Assembly (NCBI GenBank): GCA_017307865.1
Contig: JAFKGE010000016.1
Coordinates: forward strand, 62,001 to 126,000
Length of the DNA: 64,000 nt
Reading direction: 5' to 3'
Source of the DNA: Burkholderiales bacterium
GTDB lineage: Bacteria > Pseudomonadota > Gammaproteobacteria > Burkholderiales > Burkholderiaceae_C
The notes below the pieces were generated by a model, which searched no databases, was not told the origin of the DNA, and saw only the letters and a list, made by a program, of their open reading frames with translations. The position numbers and the translations under genes were made by a program. Positions within the stretch are counted from its first letter, which is position 1. Each line of letters opens with the position of its first letter. This document shows positions 8,348-18,291 of this stretch, one piece after another.

Positions 8348-9487
8348 TCAGTTCTGCCGCCAAGGCAACCCGGCCTTGCGCCAGCCGCCCAGCTGCCCGC
8401 GGTGGGCCTGCTCGTTCAAGTCCCCCTCGAAGCCGCCCAGGATGTTGTAGGCCACCAGGCCCAGCTCGGTCGCGCGGCGCGCGGCGGCAATCGAGCGCAC
8501 GCCGCTGCGGCACAGCATGGCCAACGGCTGGCCGTGCTGGGCGGCGGCGCGCACCTGGGCGTCGAAGTCGGCGTTCAGGGCCATGCCGGGCCACTGCTTC
8601 CAGGCCACAGGCTGCGCGCCGGGGACGAAGCCCACCCATTCGCGCTCGGCGTCGGTGCGCACGTCGACCAGCACGGCGCGGCCGGCCTGCATCCAGGCCA
8701 GCGCGGTCTGCGGCGTGACGTCGCCTGCATAGCCGGGGGCCGGCCGCACGGTGTCGTCGGGCGGTGGCGCGCCGCCGGCGTCCTGGCGCAGGCCCGAGTG
8801 CTGGTTGGCCGGCACGGCCTCGTCGATGCGGCGCGGACGCGGCAGGTGCAGCTCGGCCATCAGGGCGATGAACTGTTCGCGCGTCTTGCCCGCCAGGCGC
8901 GGGTTGCTGGCCTTCTCGGCGCCGATGGTGGACTGCGAGCGCCCGTGGTAGTCGTGCGCCGGCCAGACGACGGTGGTGTCGGGCAGGGTGAACAGCTTGT
9001 GCGTGATGCTGTCGTACAGCTTGCCCGCATCGCCGGACTGGAAATCGGCCCGTCCGCAGCCCTGGATCAGCAGCGTGTCGCCGCTGAACAGCAGCGCCGG
9101 CTCGGGCTGGCGGCGCGGCGCCCACACGAAGCACACGCTGCCGGCGGTGTGGCCGGGGGTGTGCAGCACGCGCAGGGTCTCGGCGCCGAAGTCCAGCGTG
9201 TCGCCGTCTTGCAGTTGCACGGCGGCCGTGCCCACGTCGCAGCCGGCCGGCGCGGCCATGCGCGCGCCGGTCAGCTCGGCCAGCCTGGCGGCGCTGGTGA
9301 TGTGGTCGGCGTGGGCGTGGGTTTCCACCGTCCACTTCAAGGTCAGGCCGTGCCGCTGCAACTCGGCCAGGTCGCGCTCGAGCTGCTCGTCCACCGGGTC
9401 GATGATCAGCGCCTCGCGCGTGCCCTCGTCGAACAGCAGGTAGGTGTAGGTGCTGGAGGCGGGGTCGAACAGTTGGGTCGGGGTCAT
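8348..9487 (-). CDS. MBL-fold persulfide dioxygenase-like / rhodanese fusion
   Basis: A 379-residue fusion. Residues 1-240 are an ETHE1/GloB-type metallo-beta-lactamase domain with THAHADH as the HxHxDH metal motif and GHTAGSVCF with a further ligand. Residues about 265-379 form a rhodanese domain with active-site Cys326 in LCRSGVRS. The family oxidises glutathione persulfide to sulfite and moves sulfane sulfur, so a role in hydrogen sulfide or persulfide clearance is inferred. It is convergent with the amidase (8 bases apart) and divergent from the PPK2 gene across a 284-base region. Confidence 0.9.
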   Translation of the reverse strand: MTPTQLFDPASSTYTYLLFDEGTREALIIDPVDEQLERDLAELQRHGLTLKWTVETHAHADHITSAARLAELTGARMAAPAGCDVGTAAVQLQDGDTLDFGAETLRVLHTPGHTAGSVCFVWAPRRQPEPALLFSGDTLLIQGCGRADFQSGDAGKLYDSITHKLFTLPDTTVVWPAHDYHGRSQSTIGAEKASNPRLAGKTREQFIALMAELHLPRPRRIDEAVPANQHSGLRQDAGGAPPPDDTVRPAPGYAGDVTPQTALAWMQAGRAVLVDVRTDAEREWVGFVPGAQPVAWKQWPGMALNADFDAQVRAAAQHGQPLAMLCRSGVRSIAAARRATELGLVAYNILGGFEGDLNEQAHRGQLGGWRKAGLPWRQN

Positions 9488-9729
9488 GCGCGCAGTTTAG
9501 AGCGGCGCGAGAACGGGCGCAGCCTGCGCCCGCCCACCGCAAGCGCATCTCGGCAATGGCGTCCGCGCCGGGGCGAGCGGCTGCGATCAGGCCGCCAAGC
9601 GTGGCGACGAAGACCTTGCCGAGCGCCGCCCGCCGCCTGCGGCCCGCGCCGTTATCCTGTACAAACTGCACGAGCGGGCGCCGAGCCGCTTGCGGGGGCT
9701 GGCCTTTGGCGGGCCGAATCCGCATAATG
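9488..9729. other. intergenic region, no gene called
   Basis: This gap upstream of the palindrome at 9730 has GC-rich sequence. One short plus-strand frame ends at the TAA inside the palindrome (...KLHERAPSRLRGLAF...), but it has no convincing start or recognisable family, so I do not call it. A CATAAT at 9723-9728 could be a -10 element for the PPK2 gene. Confidence 0.4.
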
Positions 9730-9749
9730 TGACGTTTACGTAAACGTCA
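9730..9749. promoter_or_regulatory. perfect 20-bp palindromic operator (LiuR-like)
   Basis: TGACGTTTACGTAAACGTCA is its own reverse complement over all 20 bases and lies 22 bases upstream of the PPK2 start, immediately after CATAAT. Its sequence resembles sites reported for MerR-family LiuR regulators of branched-chain amino acid degradation in proteobacteria. That link is from memory and inference. Regulation of icmF, a branched acyl-CoA enzyme two genes in, would fit. Confidence 0.7.
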
Positions 9750-9771
9750 ATTCAGAACGGGAGCCGAACGC

Positions 9772-10605
9772 ATGGCGAAGAAGAACGCTTCCAGGGACAG
9801 GGAACGCTGGCAGGTGCCGGTGGGCGGCAAGGGCTTCGCGCTGAAGGATCGCGACCCGGGCGACAAGCCGTTTTCGAGTGGCGACAAGGAGGCCGACAAA
9901 CGGCGCGTGGCCGAGCTGTCGACCGAGATCGACGCCCTGCAGGACATCTTCTGGGCCGAACGCCGCCTTGGACTGCTGGTGCTGCTGCAGGGCACCGACA
10001 CCGCCGGCAAGGACGGCACCATCCGCGCCGTGTTCAAGGAGACCAGCCCGCTGGGCGTGCGCACCCAGGGCTGGAAAGCACCGACCGAGCTGGAACGCAG
10101 CCACGACTACCTGTGGCGCATCCACGCCATGATGCCGGCCGCCGGCGAGTTCATGATCCACAACCGCAGCCACTACGAGGACGTGCTGGTACCGGTGGTC
10201 AATGGCTGGATCGACGGCAAGACCACCCGCCAGCGCTACCGCCAGATCAACGACTTCGAGCGCATGCTGAGCGAGAACGGCACCGTGATCATGAAGTTCA
10301 TGCTGCACATCAGCAAGGACAAGCAACGCGAGCGCCTGCAGGAACGCGTCGACGACCCGACCAAGCACTGGAAGTTCAGCCTGGACGACCTGGAGGTGCG
10401 CAAGCAGTGGCCGGACTACCAGCGCGCGTATCAAGACCTGCTGCGCGCCACCTCCACCGAATGGGCGCCCTGGACCGTGGTGCCGGCCGACAGCAAGACG
10501 CACCGCAACCTGATGATCGCCACCCTGGTACGCGACCGGCTGCAGTCGCTCAAACTGCGCTACCCGCCGGACGATCCAAGGCTGAAAGGGCTTGTCGTGC
10601 AATGA
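9772..10605 (+). CDS. ppk2: polyphosphate kinase 2 family phosphotransferase
   Basis: A 277-residue PPK2-family P-loop kinase that transfers phosphate between inorganic polyphosphate and nucleotides. Walker A is GTDTAGKDGT and the Walker B region is HNRSHYEDVL, both characteristic. The length is that of a single-domain enzyme. The ADP- versus AMP-phosphorylating class cannot be assigned by eye. It is the first gene behind the 20-bp palindrome and precedes icmF by 41 bases, so the two are probably co-transcribed. Supplying nucleotide for the icmF G domain is a possible link but is speculation. Confidence 0.93.
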   Translation: MAKKNASRDRERWQVPVGGKGFALKDRDPGDKPFSSGDKEADKRRVAELSTEIDALQDIFWAERRLGLLVLLQGTDTAGKDGTIRAVFKETSPLGVRTQGWKAPTELERSHDYLWRIHAMMPAAGEFMIHNRSHYEDVLVPVVNGWIDGKTTRQRYRQINDFERMLSENGTVIMKFMLHISKDKQRERLQERVDDPTKHWKFSLDDLEVRKQWPDYQRAYQDLLRATSTEWAPWTVVPADSKTHRNLMIATLVRDRLQSLKLRYPPDDPRLKGLVVQ

Positions 10606-10607
10606 CA

Positions 10608-10634
10608 GTCAGCGCAAGTTGCTATTAAAACCAT
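10608..10634 (-). repeat. possible decayed family-1 element
   Basis: On the minus strand the segment reads TTTTAATAGCAACTTGCGCT, close to the core of the dispersed 50-bp family but missing the GCTGCT. It lies between the PPK2 stop and the icmF ribosome site. Weak. Confidence 0.3.
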
Positions 10635-10646
10635 AGGAAACCACCC

Positions 10647-13600
10647 ATGACCGAACTGTCCGCCGACTACAAAGCCCTGGCCGAGTACCGCCCCAGGAAC
10701 AAGGTGCGCTTCGTCACCGCCGCCTCGCTGTTCGACGGCCACGACGCGGCCATCAACATCATGCGCCGCATCATCCAGGGCATGGGCGCCGAGGTGATCC
10801 ACCTGGGCCACAACCGCAGCGTGGACGAGATCGTCACCGCCGCGCTGCAGGAGGACGTGCAGGGCATCGCCGTCAGCAGCTACCAGGGCGGGCACGTCGA
10901 ATACTTCAAGTACATGATCGACCTGCTGAAGCAGCGCGGCGGCGAGCAGATCCAAGTCTATGGCGGCGGTGGCGGCGTGATCGTGCCGGCCGAGATCCGC
11001 GAGCTGCAGGACTACGGCGTGGCCCACATCTTCAGCCCCGAGGACGGCCAGCGCATGGGCCTCAAGGGCATGATCGGCGAGATGGTGATGCGCTGCGACA
11101 AGGATTTGTCGGGCCACGCGCCGAAAAAGATCGACGCCATCCAGGGCCCCGGCGAGGCCGCTTGGCGCGCGCTGGCGCAGCTCATCACCGCGCTCGAGAA
11201 CGGCCATGCCGACGCCGCCCTGCTCAAGGCCGTGCAGGCCGCCGCCGCCAAGAGCAAGGCGCCCGTGCTGGGCATCACCGGCACCGGCGGCGCCGGCAAG
11301 TCCAGCCTGACCGACGAGCTGATCCGCCGCCTGCGGCTGGACCAGGACGACGCCCTGCGCGTGGCCCTGATCTCCATCGACCCCAGCCGGCGCAAGTCGG
11401 GCGGCGCGCTGCTGGGCGACCGCATTCGCATGAACGCCATCGGCCCCTGGAGCAGCGGGCAGCGGGTGTTCATGCGCAGCCTGGCCACGCGCGAGGCGGG
11501 CGGCGAGGTCACGCCCGCCCTGCCCGCCATCATTGCCGCCTGCAAGGCCGCCGGGTTCGACCTGGTGATTGTCGAGACACCCGGCATCGGCCAGGGCGAC
11601 GCCGCCATCGTGCCGCTGGTCGACGTGCCGATGTACGTGATGACGCCCGAGTACGGCGCCGCCAGCCAGCTCGAAAAAATCGACATGCTGGACTTCGCCG
11701 AGTTCGTGGCCATCAACAAGTTCGACCGCAAGGGCGCCATGGATGCGCTGCGCGACGTGTCCAAGCAGATGCAGCGCAACCGCGAGGCTTTCGGCAAGAA
11801 GCCGCAGGACATGCCGGTGTTCGGCACCCAGGCCTCGCACTTCAACGACGACGGCGTGACGGCGCTGTACCAGGCGCTCAAGCCCCGCCTGGCGGCGCTG
11901 GGCCTGCCGGTGAAGGAAGGCCGGCTGGCGCCCGTCCACACCCGCCACAGCACCAGCCAGACCCCCATCGTGCCGGGGCCACGGGTGCGCTACCTGGCCG
12001 AGATCGGCGAGACCGTGCGCGGCTACAAGCAGCGCGTGCAGGCCCAGGCCCGCTTGGCGCGCGAGGTGCAGCAGCTGCACGCTTCGGCGCGCATGCTGAG
12101 CGAGGACGACCCCAAGAAGAGCGGCGCGCGCGATACGGTGCAAAAACTGGCCGAGGCCCGCGCCGAACGCCAGGACGCCGACGCGCGCAAGCTGCTGGCG
12201 CAGTGGCCCACCATGCAACAGGCCTACGCCGGCGACGAGTACGTGGTGAAGATCCGCGACAAGGAAATCCGCACCCAGCTGACGCACAAGTCGCTGTCGG
12301 GCACCACCATCCGCAAGGTGGTGCTGCCCACGTTTGAAGACCACGGCGAAATCCTCAAGTGGCTGATGCTGGACAACGTGCCCGGCAGCTACCCCTACAC
12401 CGCCGGCACCTTCGCCTTCAAGCGCGAGGGCGAAGACCCGACGCGCATGTTTGCCGGCGAGGGCGACGCCTTTCGCACCAACCGCCGCTTCAAGCTGGTG
12501 AGCGAAGGCATGCCGGCCAAGCGCCTCTCAACAGCCTTCGACTCGGTCACCCTGTACGGCGCCAACCCCGACCCGCGGCCCGACATCTACGGCAAGGTCG
12601 GCAACTCGGGCGTGTCGATCGCCACGCTGGACGACATCAAGGTGCTGTACGACGGCTTCGATCTGTGCAGCCCGACGACCAGCGTCAGCATGACCATCAA
12701 CGGCCCGGCGCCCACCATCCTGGCCATGTTCATGAACGCGGCCATCGACCAGAACCTGGCCAAGTTCAAGCAGGACAATGGCCGCGAGCCGACCGACACC
12801 GAGGCCGCCAAGATCCGCGAATGGGTGCTGGCCAACGTGCGCGGCACGGTGCAGGCCGACATCCTGAAGGAAGACCAGGGGCAGAACACCTGCATCTTCT
12901 CGACCGAGTTCAGCCTGAAGGTGATGGGCGACATTGCCGAATACTTCGTGCACCACAACGTGCGCAACTTCTACTCGGTCAGCATCAGCGGCTATCACAT
13001 TGCCGAGGCCGGCGCCAACCCGATCAGCCAGCTGGCCTTCACGCTGTCCAACGGCTTCACGCTGGTCGAGGCGTATCTCGCGCGCGGCATGCACATCGAC
13101 GACTTCGCGCCCAACCTGAGCTTCTTCTTCAGCAACGGCATGGACCCGGAATACACCGTGATGGGCCGCGTGGCGCGCCGCATCTGGGCCGTGGCCATGA
13201 AGGAAAAATACGGCGCCAACGAGCGCAGCCAAAAGCTGAAGTACCACATCCAGACCAGCGGCCGCAGCCTGCATGCGCAGGAAATCGCCTTCAACGACAT
13301 CCGCACCACGCTGCAGGCGCTGATCGCCATCTACGACAACTGCAACAGCCTGCACACCAACGCCTACGACGAGGCCATCACCACGCCGACCGAGGAATCG
13401 GTGCGCCGCGCCATGGCCATCCAGCTGATCATCAACCGCGAATGGGGCCTGGCCAAGAACGAGAACCCCAACCAGGGCGCCTTCATCATCGAGCAGCTGA
13501 CCGAGCTGGTCGAAGAGGCCGTGCTGTCCGAATTCGAGCGCATCAGCGAGCGCGGCGGCGTGCTGGGCGCGATGGAGACCGGCTACCAGCGCGGCATGAT

Positions 13601-13940
13601 CCAGGAAGAAAGCCTGTACTACGAGCAGCTGAAAAACTCGGGCGAGCTGCCCATCATCGGCGTCAACACCTTCCGCAACCCGCACGGCGACCCGGTGCCC
13701 GAGCACATCGAGCTGGCGCGCTCGACCGAGGAAGAAAAGCAGAGCCAGCTGACGCGCCTGCAGGATTTCCACCAGCGCCATGCGGCCGAGTCGCCGGCCA
13801 TGCTGGCGCGCCTGCAGCAGGCCGTGATCGACAACGCCAACGTGTTCGAGGTGCTGATGGACGCCGTGCGCGTGTGCTCGCTGGGGCAGATCACCAATGC
13901 CCTGTTCGAGGTGGGGGGACAGTACCGGCGCAGCATGTGA
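10647..13940 (+). CDS. icmF: fused isobutyryl-CoA mutase (B12 domain, G-protein chaperone, mutase)
   Basis: A 1097-residue adenosylcobalamin enzyme interconverting isobutyryl-CoA and butyryl-CoA (and similar branched pairs). Domain order is that of IcmF: B12-binding domain 1-145 with DGHDAA, whose His32 should be the lower cobalt ligand; a MeaB-like GTPase at about 205-430 with GTGGAGKSS; and the mutase barrel from about 530 to the end. Gln746 in [11 protein letters not shown] sits where methylmalonyl-CoA mutase has an Arg, the substitution that marks isobutyryl- rather than methylmalonyl-CoA specificity. AGGAAACC precedes the ATG. It sits behind PPK2 and before an acyl-CoA synthetase (48 bases). 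Confidence 0.95.
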   Translation: MTELSADYKALAEYRPRNKVRFVTAASLFDGHDAAINIMRRIIQGMGAEVIHLGHNRSVDEIVTAALQEDVQGIAVSSYQGGHVEYFKYMIDLLKQRGGEQIQVYGGGGGVIVPAEIRELQDYGVAHIFSPEDGQRMGLKGMIGEMVMRCDKDLSGHAPKKIDAIQGPGEAAWRALAQLITALENGHADAALLKAVQAAAAKSKAPVLGITGTGGAGKSSLTDELIRRLRLDQDDALRVALISIDPSRRKSGGALLGDRIRMNAIGPWSSGQRVFMRSLATREAGGEVTPALPAIIAACKAAGFDLVIVETPGIGQGDAAIVPLVDVPMYVMTPEYGAASQLEKIDMLDFAEFVAINKFDRKGAMDALRDVSKQMQRNREAFGKKPQDMPVFGTQASHFNDDGVTALYQALKPRLAALGLPVKEGRLAPVHTRHSTSQTPIVPGPRVRYLAEIGETVRGYKQRVQAQARLAREVQQLHASARMLSEDDPKKSGARDTVQKLAEARAERQDADARKLLAQWPTMQQAYAGDEYVVKIRDKEIRTQLTHKSLSGTTIRKVVLPTFEDHGEILKWLMLDNVPGSYPYTAGTFAFKREGEDPTRMFAGEGDAFRTNRRFKLVSEGMPAKRLSTAFDSVTLYGANPDPRPDIYGKVGNSGVSIATLDDIKVLYDGFDLCSPTTSVSMTINGPAPTILAMFMNAAIDQNLAKFKQDNGREPTDTEAAKIREWVLANVRGTVQADILKEDQGQNTCIFSTEFSLKVMGDIAEYFVHHNVRNFYSVSISGYHIAEAGANPISQLAFTLSNGFTLVEAYLARGMHIDDFAPNLSFFFSNGMDPEYTVMGRVARRIWAVAMKEKYGANERSQKLKYHIQTSGRSLHAQEIAFNDIRTTLQALIAIYDNCNSLHTNAYDEAITTPTEESVRRAMAIQLIINREWGLAKNENPNQGAFIIEQLTELVEEAVLSEFERISERGGVLGAMETGYQRGMIQEESLYYEQLKNSGELPIIGVNTFRNPHGDPVPEHIELARSTEEEKQSQLTRLQDFHQRHAAESPAMLARLQQAVIDNANVFEVLMDAVRVCSLGQITNALFEVGGQYRRSM

Positions 13941-13988
13941 GGCCGCGCGGAAGTAGAGTCCGCCCAAGACCACAACAGGAGACCCGTC

Positions 13989-15743
13989 ATGACCGCCATC
14001 ACCGCCGACGCCATCGCCTTTCGCGCCGCCCGCGACCACCTGCTGACCCACCGCGGCGACCCCGCCAAGGTGGGCGCGAGCTTTCGCTGGCCACGTCTGA
14101 CGCAATTCAACTGGGCGCTCGACCACTTCGACCGCCTGGCGCGCGAGGACGGTGACGCGCCGGCGCTGTGGATCGTCAATGAAGGCGCGGGCGAGCAGAA
14201 GATCAGCTACGCGCGCATGGCGGCGCGCTCCAACCAGGTGGCCAACTGGCTGCGCGGGCTGGGCGTGCGGCGCGGCGATCGCATGCTGCTGATGCTGGGC
14301 AACGAGGTGGCGCTGTGGGAGACCATGCTGGCCGCCTTCAAGCTGGGCGCGGTGGTCATCCCGGCCTCGGCCCTGCTGACCCCGGCCGACCTGCGCGACC
14401 GCATCGAGCGCGGCCACGTGCGCCACGTGGTGGCCGGCGAGGCGCATGCGCCCAAGTTCGAATCGGTGGCGGGCGACTACACCCGCATCGTGGTGGGTGC
14501 CGCGCAGCCGGGCTGGACGGCGTTCGACGCCAGCCGCGCCGGCAGCGACGCCTTCACGCCCGACGGCCCCACGCAGGCCACCGACCCGCTGCTGCTGTAC
14601 TTCACCTCGGGCACCACGTCCAAGCCCAAGCTGGTGCTGCACACGCACCAGAGCTACCCGGTGGGGCATCTGTCCACCATGTTCTGGATCGGCCTGAAGC
14701 CGGGCGACATCCACATGAACATCTCCTCGCCCGGCTGGGCCAAGCACGCCTGGAGCTGCTTTTTCGCGCCCTGGAACGCGGGCGCCTGCATCTTCATGCA
14801 CAACGTGGCGCGCTTTGCCGCGCCCAGCCTGCTGGAGACCATGGCGCGCTGCCAGGTCAACACGCTGTGCGCGCCGCCCACCGTGTGGCGCATGCTGATC
14901 CAGGAAGACCTGGCCGCCTGGCGCGGCAAGCTGGCCCTGCGCGAGGTGATCGGCGCCGGCGAGCCGCTCAACCCCGAGATCATCGAGCAGGTCAAGACCA
15001 GTTGGGGCCTGACCCTGCGCGACGGCTACGGCCAGACCGAAACCACCGCCATCATCGGCAACGCGCCCGGCCTGCCGGTCAAGCCCGGATCGATGGGCCT
15101 GCCGATGCCCGGCTACCGCATCGCGCTGCTCGATGCCGAGGGCCGCGAGGCCGACGAGGGCGAGGTCTGCCTCAAGCTCGACGACGTGCCGGGCGAGGCG
15201 CCCGGCGGCCACCCCGGCACCGGCCGCCCGCTGGGCCTGATGGCCGGCTACGAGGACAGCCCCGAGCGCACCGCCGAGGTGATGCACGGCGGCTACTACC
15301 GCACCGGCGACGTGGCGCAGCGCGATGCGCAGGGCTACTACACCTTCGTCGGCCGCGCCGACGACGTGTTCAAGGCCAGCGACTACCGCATCAGCCCGTT
15401 CGAGCTGGAAAGCGCGCTGATCGAGCACGCGGCGGTGGTCGAGGTGGCCGTGGTGCCCAGCCCCGACCCGGTGCGCCTGGCGGTGCCCAAGGCCTTCATC
15501 ATCCTCACGCAGGGCAGCGCCGCCGACCGGACGATGGCGCTCGACGTGCTGGCCTTCGCGCGCCAGGCGCTGGCGCCCTACAAGCGCGTGCGCCGCATCG
15601 AGTTCGTCACCGAATTGCCCAAGACCATCTCGGGCAAGATTCGGCGCGTCGAGCTGCGCCAGCTCGAGATCAGCCGGCGCGAGCGCGGCACCCGGGACGC
15701 GGGCGAGTACTTCGAGGAAGACTTTCCCGACCTCAAGAGCTGA
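13989..15743 (+). CDS. AMP-dependent acyl-CoA synthetase (medium-chain type)
   Basis: A 584-residue adenylate-forming ligase that activates a carboxylic acid to its CoA thioester. The P-loop-like YFTSGTTSKPK, the DGYGQTETT motif, the YYRTGD hinge region and C-terminal KTISGKIRR Lys are all present. The sequence resembles the medium-chain/ACSM-like group rather than acetyl-CoA synthetase. ACAACAGGAGACC precedes the ATG. Its position 48 bases after icmF suggests that it feeds short or branched acids into that enzyme, an inference from context. Confidence 0.88.
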   Translation: MTAITADAIAFRAARDHLLTHRGDPAKVGASFRWPRLTQFNWALDHFDRLAREDGDAPALWIVNEGAGEQKISYARMAARSNQVANWLRGLGVRRGDRMLLMLGNEVALWETMLAAFKLGAVVIPASALLTPADLRDRIERGHVRHVVAGEAHAPKFESVAGDYTRIVVGAAQPGWTAFDASRAGSDAFTPDGPTQATDPLLLYFTSGTTSKPKLVLHTHQSYPVGHLSTMFWIGLKPGDIHMNISSPGWAKHAWSCFFAPWNAGACIFMHNVARFAAPSLLETMARCQVNTLCAPPTVWRMLIQEDLAAWRGKLALREVIGAGEPLNPEIIEQVKTSWGLTLRDGYGQTETTAIIGNAPGLPVKPGSMGLPMPGYRIALLDAEGREADEGEVCLKLDDVPGEAPGGHPGTGRPLGLMAGYEDSPERTAEVMHGGYYRTGDVAQRDAQGYYTFVGRADDVFKASDYRISPFELESALIEHAAVVEVAVVPSPDPVRLAVPKAFIILTQGSAADRTMALDVLAFARQALAPYKRVRRIEFVTELPKTISGKIRRVELRQLEISRRERGTRDAGEYFEEDFPDLKS

Positions 15744-15866
15744 ACCTCGCTCGGCATCGGCATTGACCCGTGGCGGCCCGGGGTGCCGCCACGTTCGGTG
15801 ACAACTTCGTGCCCGCTGCGCGCCCGCTTGCCGCTAGCATGGCTTTTTTGTCGCGAGGAGAGAGCG

Positions 15867-17684
15867 ATGGCAAAGCCCACCCCCAAGCTGCTGCTGGCCG
15901 GTCTGGCCCTGGCCGTCCTGGCCGCCTGCAGCACCCCCACGGCCACCGCGCCGCAGACAGCGGCGGCCACCCCGCCGACACCCGTCGCCGCCGCTGGCGC
16001 TGCCGCCGCGCCCACCTCCGCCGCGCAGGCCGCGGCGGCCGCCTACGACTTCGACATGGACGTGTTCCACCCGGTGGTGGGGCACAAGGGCATGGTCGCC
16101 ACCGAGCAGGAGCTGGCCTCCCACATCGGCCTGAACGTGCTCAAGTCCGGCGGCAACGCGGTGGATGCGGCGGTGGCGATCGGCTTTGCGCTGGCCGTGG
16201 CCCTGCCCAACGCCGGCAACGTGGGCGGCGGCGGGTTCATGATGGTGTATGACGCCAAGTCGGCAAAAACCGTGGCGCTCGATTTTCGTGAGGTGGCGCC
16301 CGCCGCCGCCGGCCGCGACATGTACCTGGACGCCAGTGGCAAGGTGATCGACGGCAAGTCGCTCTACACTCACTATGCCGTGGGCGTGCCCGGCACCGTG
16401 GCCGGCATGACGCATGCGCTGCAACGCTGGGGCACGCAGCCGCTCGCCCGCTTGCTGGCGCCCAGCATCCAACTGGCCGAAAAGGGCTACCCCGTGAGCG
16501 AAACCCTGGCCAAGGTGCTCCAGCAAGAGACCAAGAACATGGGCAAGTGGGACGCCACCAAGGCCATCTTCTGGAAAAACGGCGCGCCTCTGAAGGCCGG
16601 CGACCGGCTGGTGCAGAAAGACCTGGGCCACTCGCTGCGCCTGATCGCCCGGCAGGGCGCCAAGGCCTTTTATGAAGGCGAGATCGCCCACAAGATCGCC
16701 GCCGACATGGCCAGGAACGGCAACCCCATGAGCCTGGCCGACCTGAAAAACTACAAGGTGGTCGAGCGCGAGCCGGTGCGCGGCAGCTACCGCGGCTACG
16801 AGATCGTCACCATGCCGCCGCCCTCCTCCGGCGGCGCGCACCTGGTGCAAATCCTCAACATCATGGAGCGCTGGCCCATCAAGGACTGGGGCCTGAACAG
16901 CGCCAACACCGTGCACCACATGGCCGAGGCCATGAAGCTGGCCTATGCCGACCGCGCCGAATACCTGGGCGACCCGGGCTTCGTCAAGATTCCGCTCAAG
17001 GGGCTGACCAGCAAGAAATACGCCGACGAACTGGCCAGGCAGATCAACCCCGACAAGGCGCGCAGCGCCAAGGACATCCGCGCCGGCAAGCCCCAGCCGT
17101 ACGAGAGCGACCAGACCACGCACTACTCGGTGGTGGACAAGGCCGGCAACATGGTGGCCGTCACCTACACGCTCAACACCAACTTCGGCAGCGGCATCGT
17201 GGCGCCGGGCACCGGCATCATGCTCAACAACGAGATGGACGACTTCTCGGCCAAGCCCGGCGTGCCCAACGCCTACGGCGTGATCGGCGGCGACGCCAAC
17301 GCCGTGCAGGCCGGCAAGCGTCCGCTGTCTTCGATGACGCCCACCTTCGTGCTGAAGGACGGCAAGCCCTGGCTGGTCACCGGCAGTCCGGGCGGGCCGC
17401 GCATCATCACCACCGTGCTGGAGCAGATCGTCAATGGCATCGACTTCGGCATGAACCCGGCCGAGGCGGCCTCGCAGCTGCGCTTTCACCACCAGTGGAC
17501 GCCCGACGAGCTGCGCGTCGAAAAGGGCTTCTCGCCCGACACCATCCGGCTGCTGAAGGACAAGGGACAGAACGTGGTCGTCAAGCCGACCATGGGCCGC
17601 ACGCAGACCATCCAGATCCACGGCGACACGCTGTGGGGCTACTCCGACCCGCGCAACCCGGACGGGCGCACGCTGGGCTTCTGA
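15867..17684 (+). CDS. ggt: gamma-glutamyltransferase (lipoprotein-anchored)
   Basis: A 605-residue self-cleaving enzyme that hydrolyses or transfers the gamma-glutamyl group of glutathione in the periplasm. I start at the ATG at 15867 because GAGGAGAGAG precedes it and a lipoprotein signal follows (lipobox LAAC, Cys21), then an Ala/Pro/Thr-rich linker to about residue 62. Thr417, the first Thr of TTHYSVVDKAGNM, is the autocleavage site and nucleophile. PLSSMTPT and GSPGG form the gamma-glutamyl site. Many GGTs have a cleavable signal; here membrane anchoring is predicted. A terminator follows. Confidence 0.95.
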   Translation: MAKPTPKLLLAGLALAVLAACSTPTATAPQTAAATPPTPVAAAGAAAAPTSAAQAAAAAYDFDMDVFHPVVGHKGMVATEQELASHIGLNVLKSGGNAVDAAVAIGFALAVALPNAGNVGGGGFMMVYDAKSAKTVALDFREVAPAAAGRDMYLDASGKVIDGKSLYTHYAVGVPGTVAGMTHALQRWGTQPLARLLAPSIQLAEKGYPVSETLAKVLQQETKNMGKWDATKAIFWKNGAPLKAGDRLVQKDLGHSLRLIARQGAKAFYEGEIAHKIAADMARNGNPMSLADLKNYKVVEREPVRGSYRGYEIVTMPPPSSGGAHLVQILNIMERWPIKDWGLNSANTVHHMAEAMKLAYADRAEYLGDPGFVKIPLKGLTSKKYADELARQINPDKARSAKDIRAGKPQPYESDQTTHYSVVDKAGNMVAVTYTLNTNFGSGIVAPGTGIMLNNEMDDFSAKPGVPNAYGVIGGDANAVQAGKRPLSSMTPTFVLKDGKPWLVTGSPGGPRIITTVLEQIVNGIDFGMNPAEAASQLRFHHQWTPDELRVEKGFSPDTIRLLKDKGQNVVVKPTMGRTQTIQIHGDTLWGYSDPRNPDGRTLGF

Positions 17685-17702
17685 CCTGGCCTGCTCGCCC
17701 CG

Positions 17703-17729
17703 AGCCCGCCGCCCGGCGGGCTTTTTCTT
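17703..17729 (+). terminator. rho-independent terminator after ggt
   Basis: AGCCCGCCG at 17703-17711 pairs with CGGCGGGCT at 17714-17722 and is followed by TTTTCTT. It lies 18 bases past the ggt stop and 8 bases before the convergent DUF454 gene ends, so it may serve both directions. Confidence 0.85.
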
Positions 17730-17736
17730 GCGCCGT

Positions 17737-18147
17737 TCAAGCCTCCGGTCGCCGCCACAACCAGACGCCCATCGCCAGCAGAAAAAGCGGCACCGCCACG
17801 CGCACCCACGGCGCCACCGCGCCCATGAACTGCAGGGCGATGACACTGAGCGTCATCGTCGCCGTGGCCAGCCATTTGGCCTTGCGCGACACCGCTCCGT
17901 GCGTGCGCCAGCGCCGCACGGGCGGGCCGAAGCGCGGATGGCGCAGCAACCAGGCCTCGAACGCCGGCCAGCCCTTGCCCGCCGCCCAGGCCGCCAGCAG
18001 CAGGAAGGGCACCGTGGGCAGCACCGGCAAGAAAGCGCCGACGACGCCCAGCGCAAACGCCGCCAGCGCCAGCAGCCGCCACAGCGCCATCGTCACGCGC
18101 TGGCGGTGGCGTGACTGCCGCGGGACGGGGGCAGCGGTTTCAGGCAT
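17737..18147 (-). CDS. DUF454 (YbaN family) small membrane protein
   Basis: A 136-residue inner-membrane protein of the YbaN/DUF454 family. It has a hydrophobic segment with LGVVGAFLPVLPTVPFLLLA near residues 33-52, the family hallmark, and two more near 95-130. The loop WLLRHPRFGPPVRRW is also typical. Function is not established. The N-terminal 19 residues before MALWRLLAL are charged and poorly conserved in the family, so the internal Met20 is a possible start. It is divergent from amn. Confidence 0.85.
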   Translation of the reverse strand: MPETAAPVPRQSRHRQRVTMALWRLLALAAFALGVVGAFLPVLPTVPFLLLAAWAAGKGWPAFEAWLLRHPRFGPPVRRWRTHGAVSRKAKWLATATMTLSVIALQFMGAVAPWVRVAVPLFLLAMGVWLWRRPEA

Positions 18148-18150
18148 AGA

Positions 18151-18201
18151 ATCAGGTGTTAGCGCCCGTCAATCAAGCGCGAGCAGCTATCAAATCAGGA
18201 T
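18151..18201 (-). repeat. family-1 dispersed 50-bp element, copy 3 (intergenic)
   Basis: On the minus strand the core reads TTGATAGCTGCTCGCGCTTG, followed by ATTGACGGGCGCTAACACC. It lies between the DUF454 start and amn, in the divergent upstream region. Confidence 0.75.
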
Positions 18202-18291
18202 TAATCGAGTGCCTCATCATCTTAGCCGCCAGCGCCGATCCCGCCTTGACCCGTGTCATGAAAACGCCGCGATCCGCGTGGACAATGGGGC

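Noticed and set aside
10647-13940. Methylmalonyl-CoA mutase as identity of the B12 enzyme
   Set aside because: The fused G-protein domain and Gln746 in place of the substrate-binding Arg mark isobutyryl-CoA mutase (IcmF).
12528-15428. Long minus-strand frame of about 966 codons opposite icmF and the acyl-CoA synthetase
   Set aside because: Shadow of two strongly conserved plus-strand genes; no recognisable domain.
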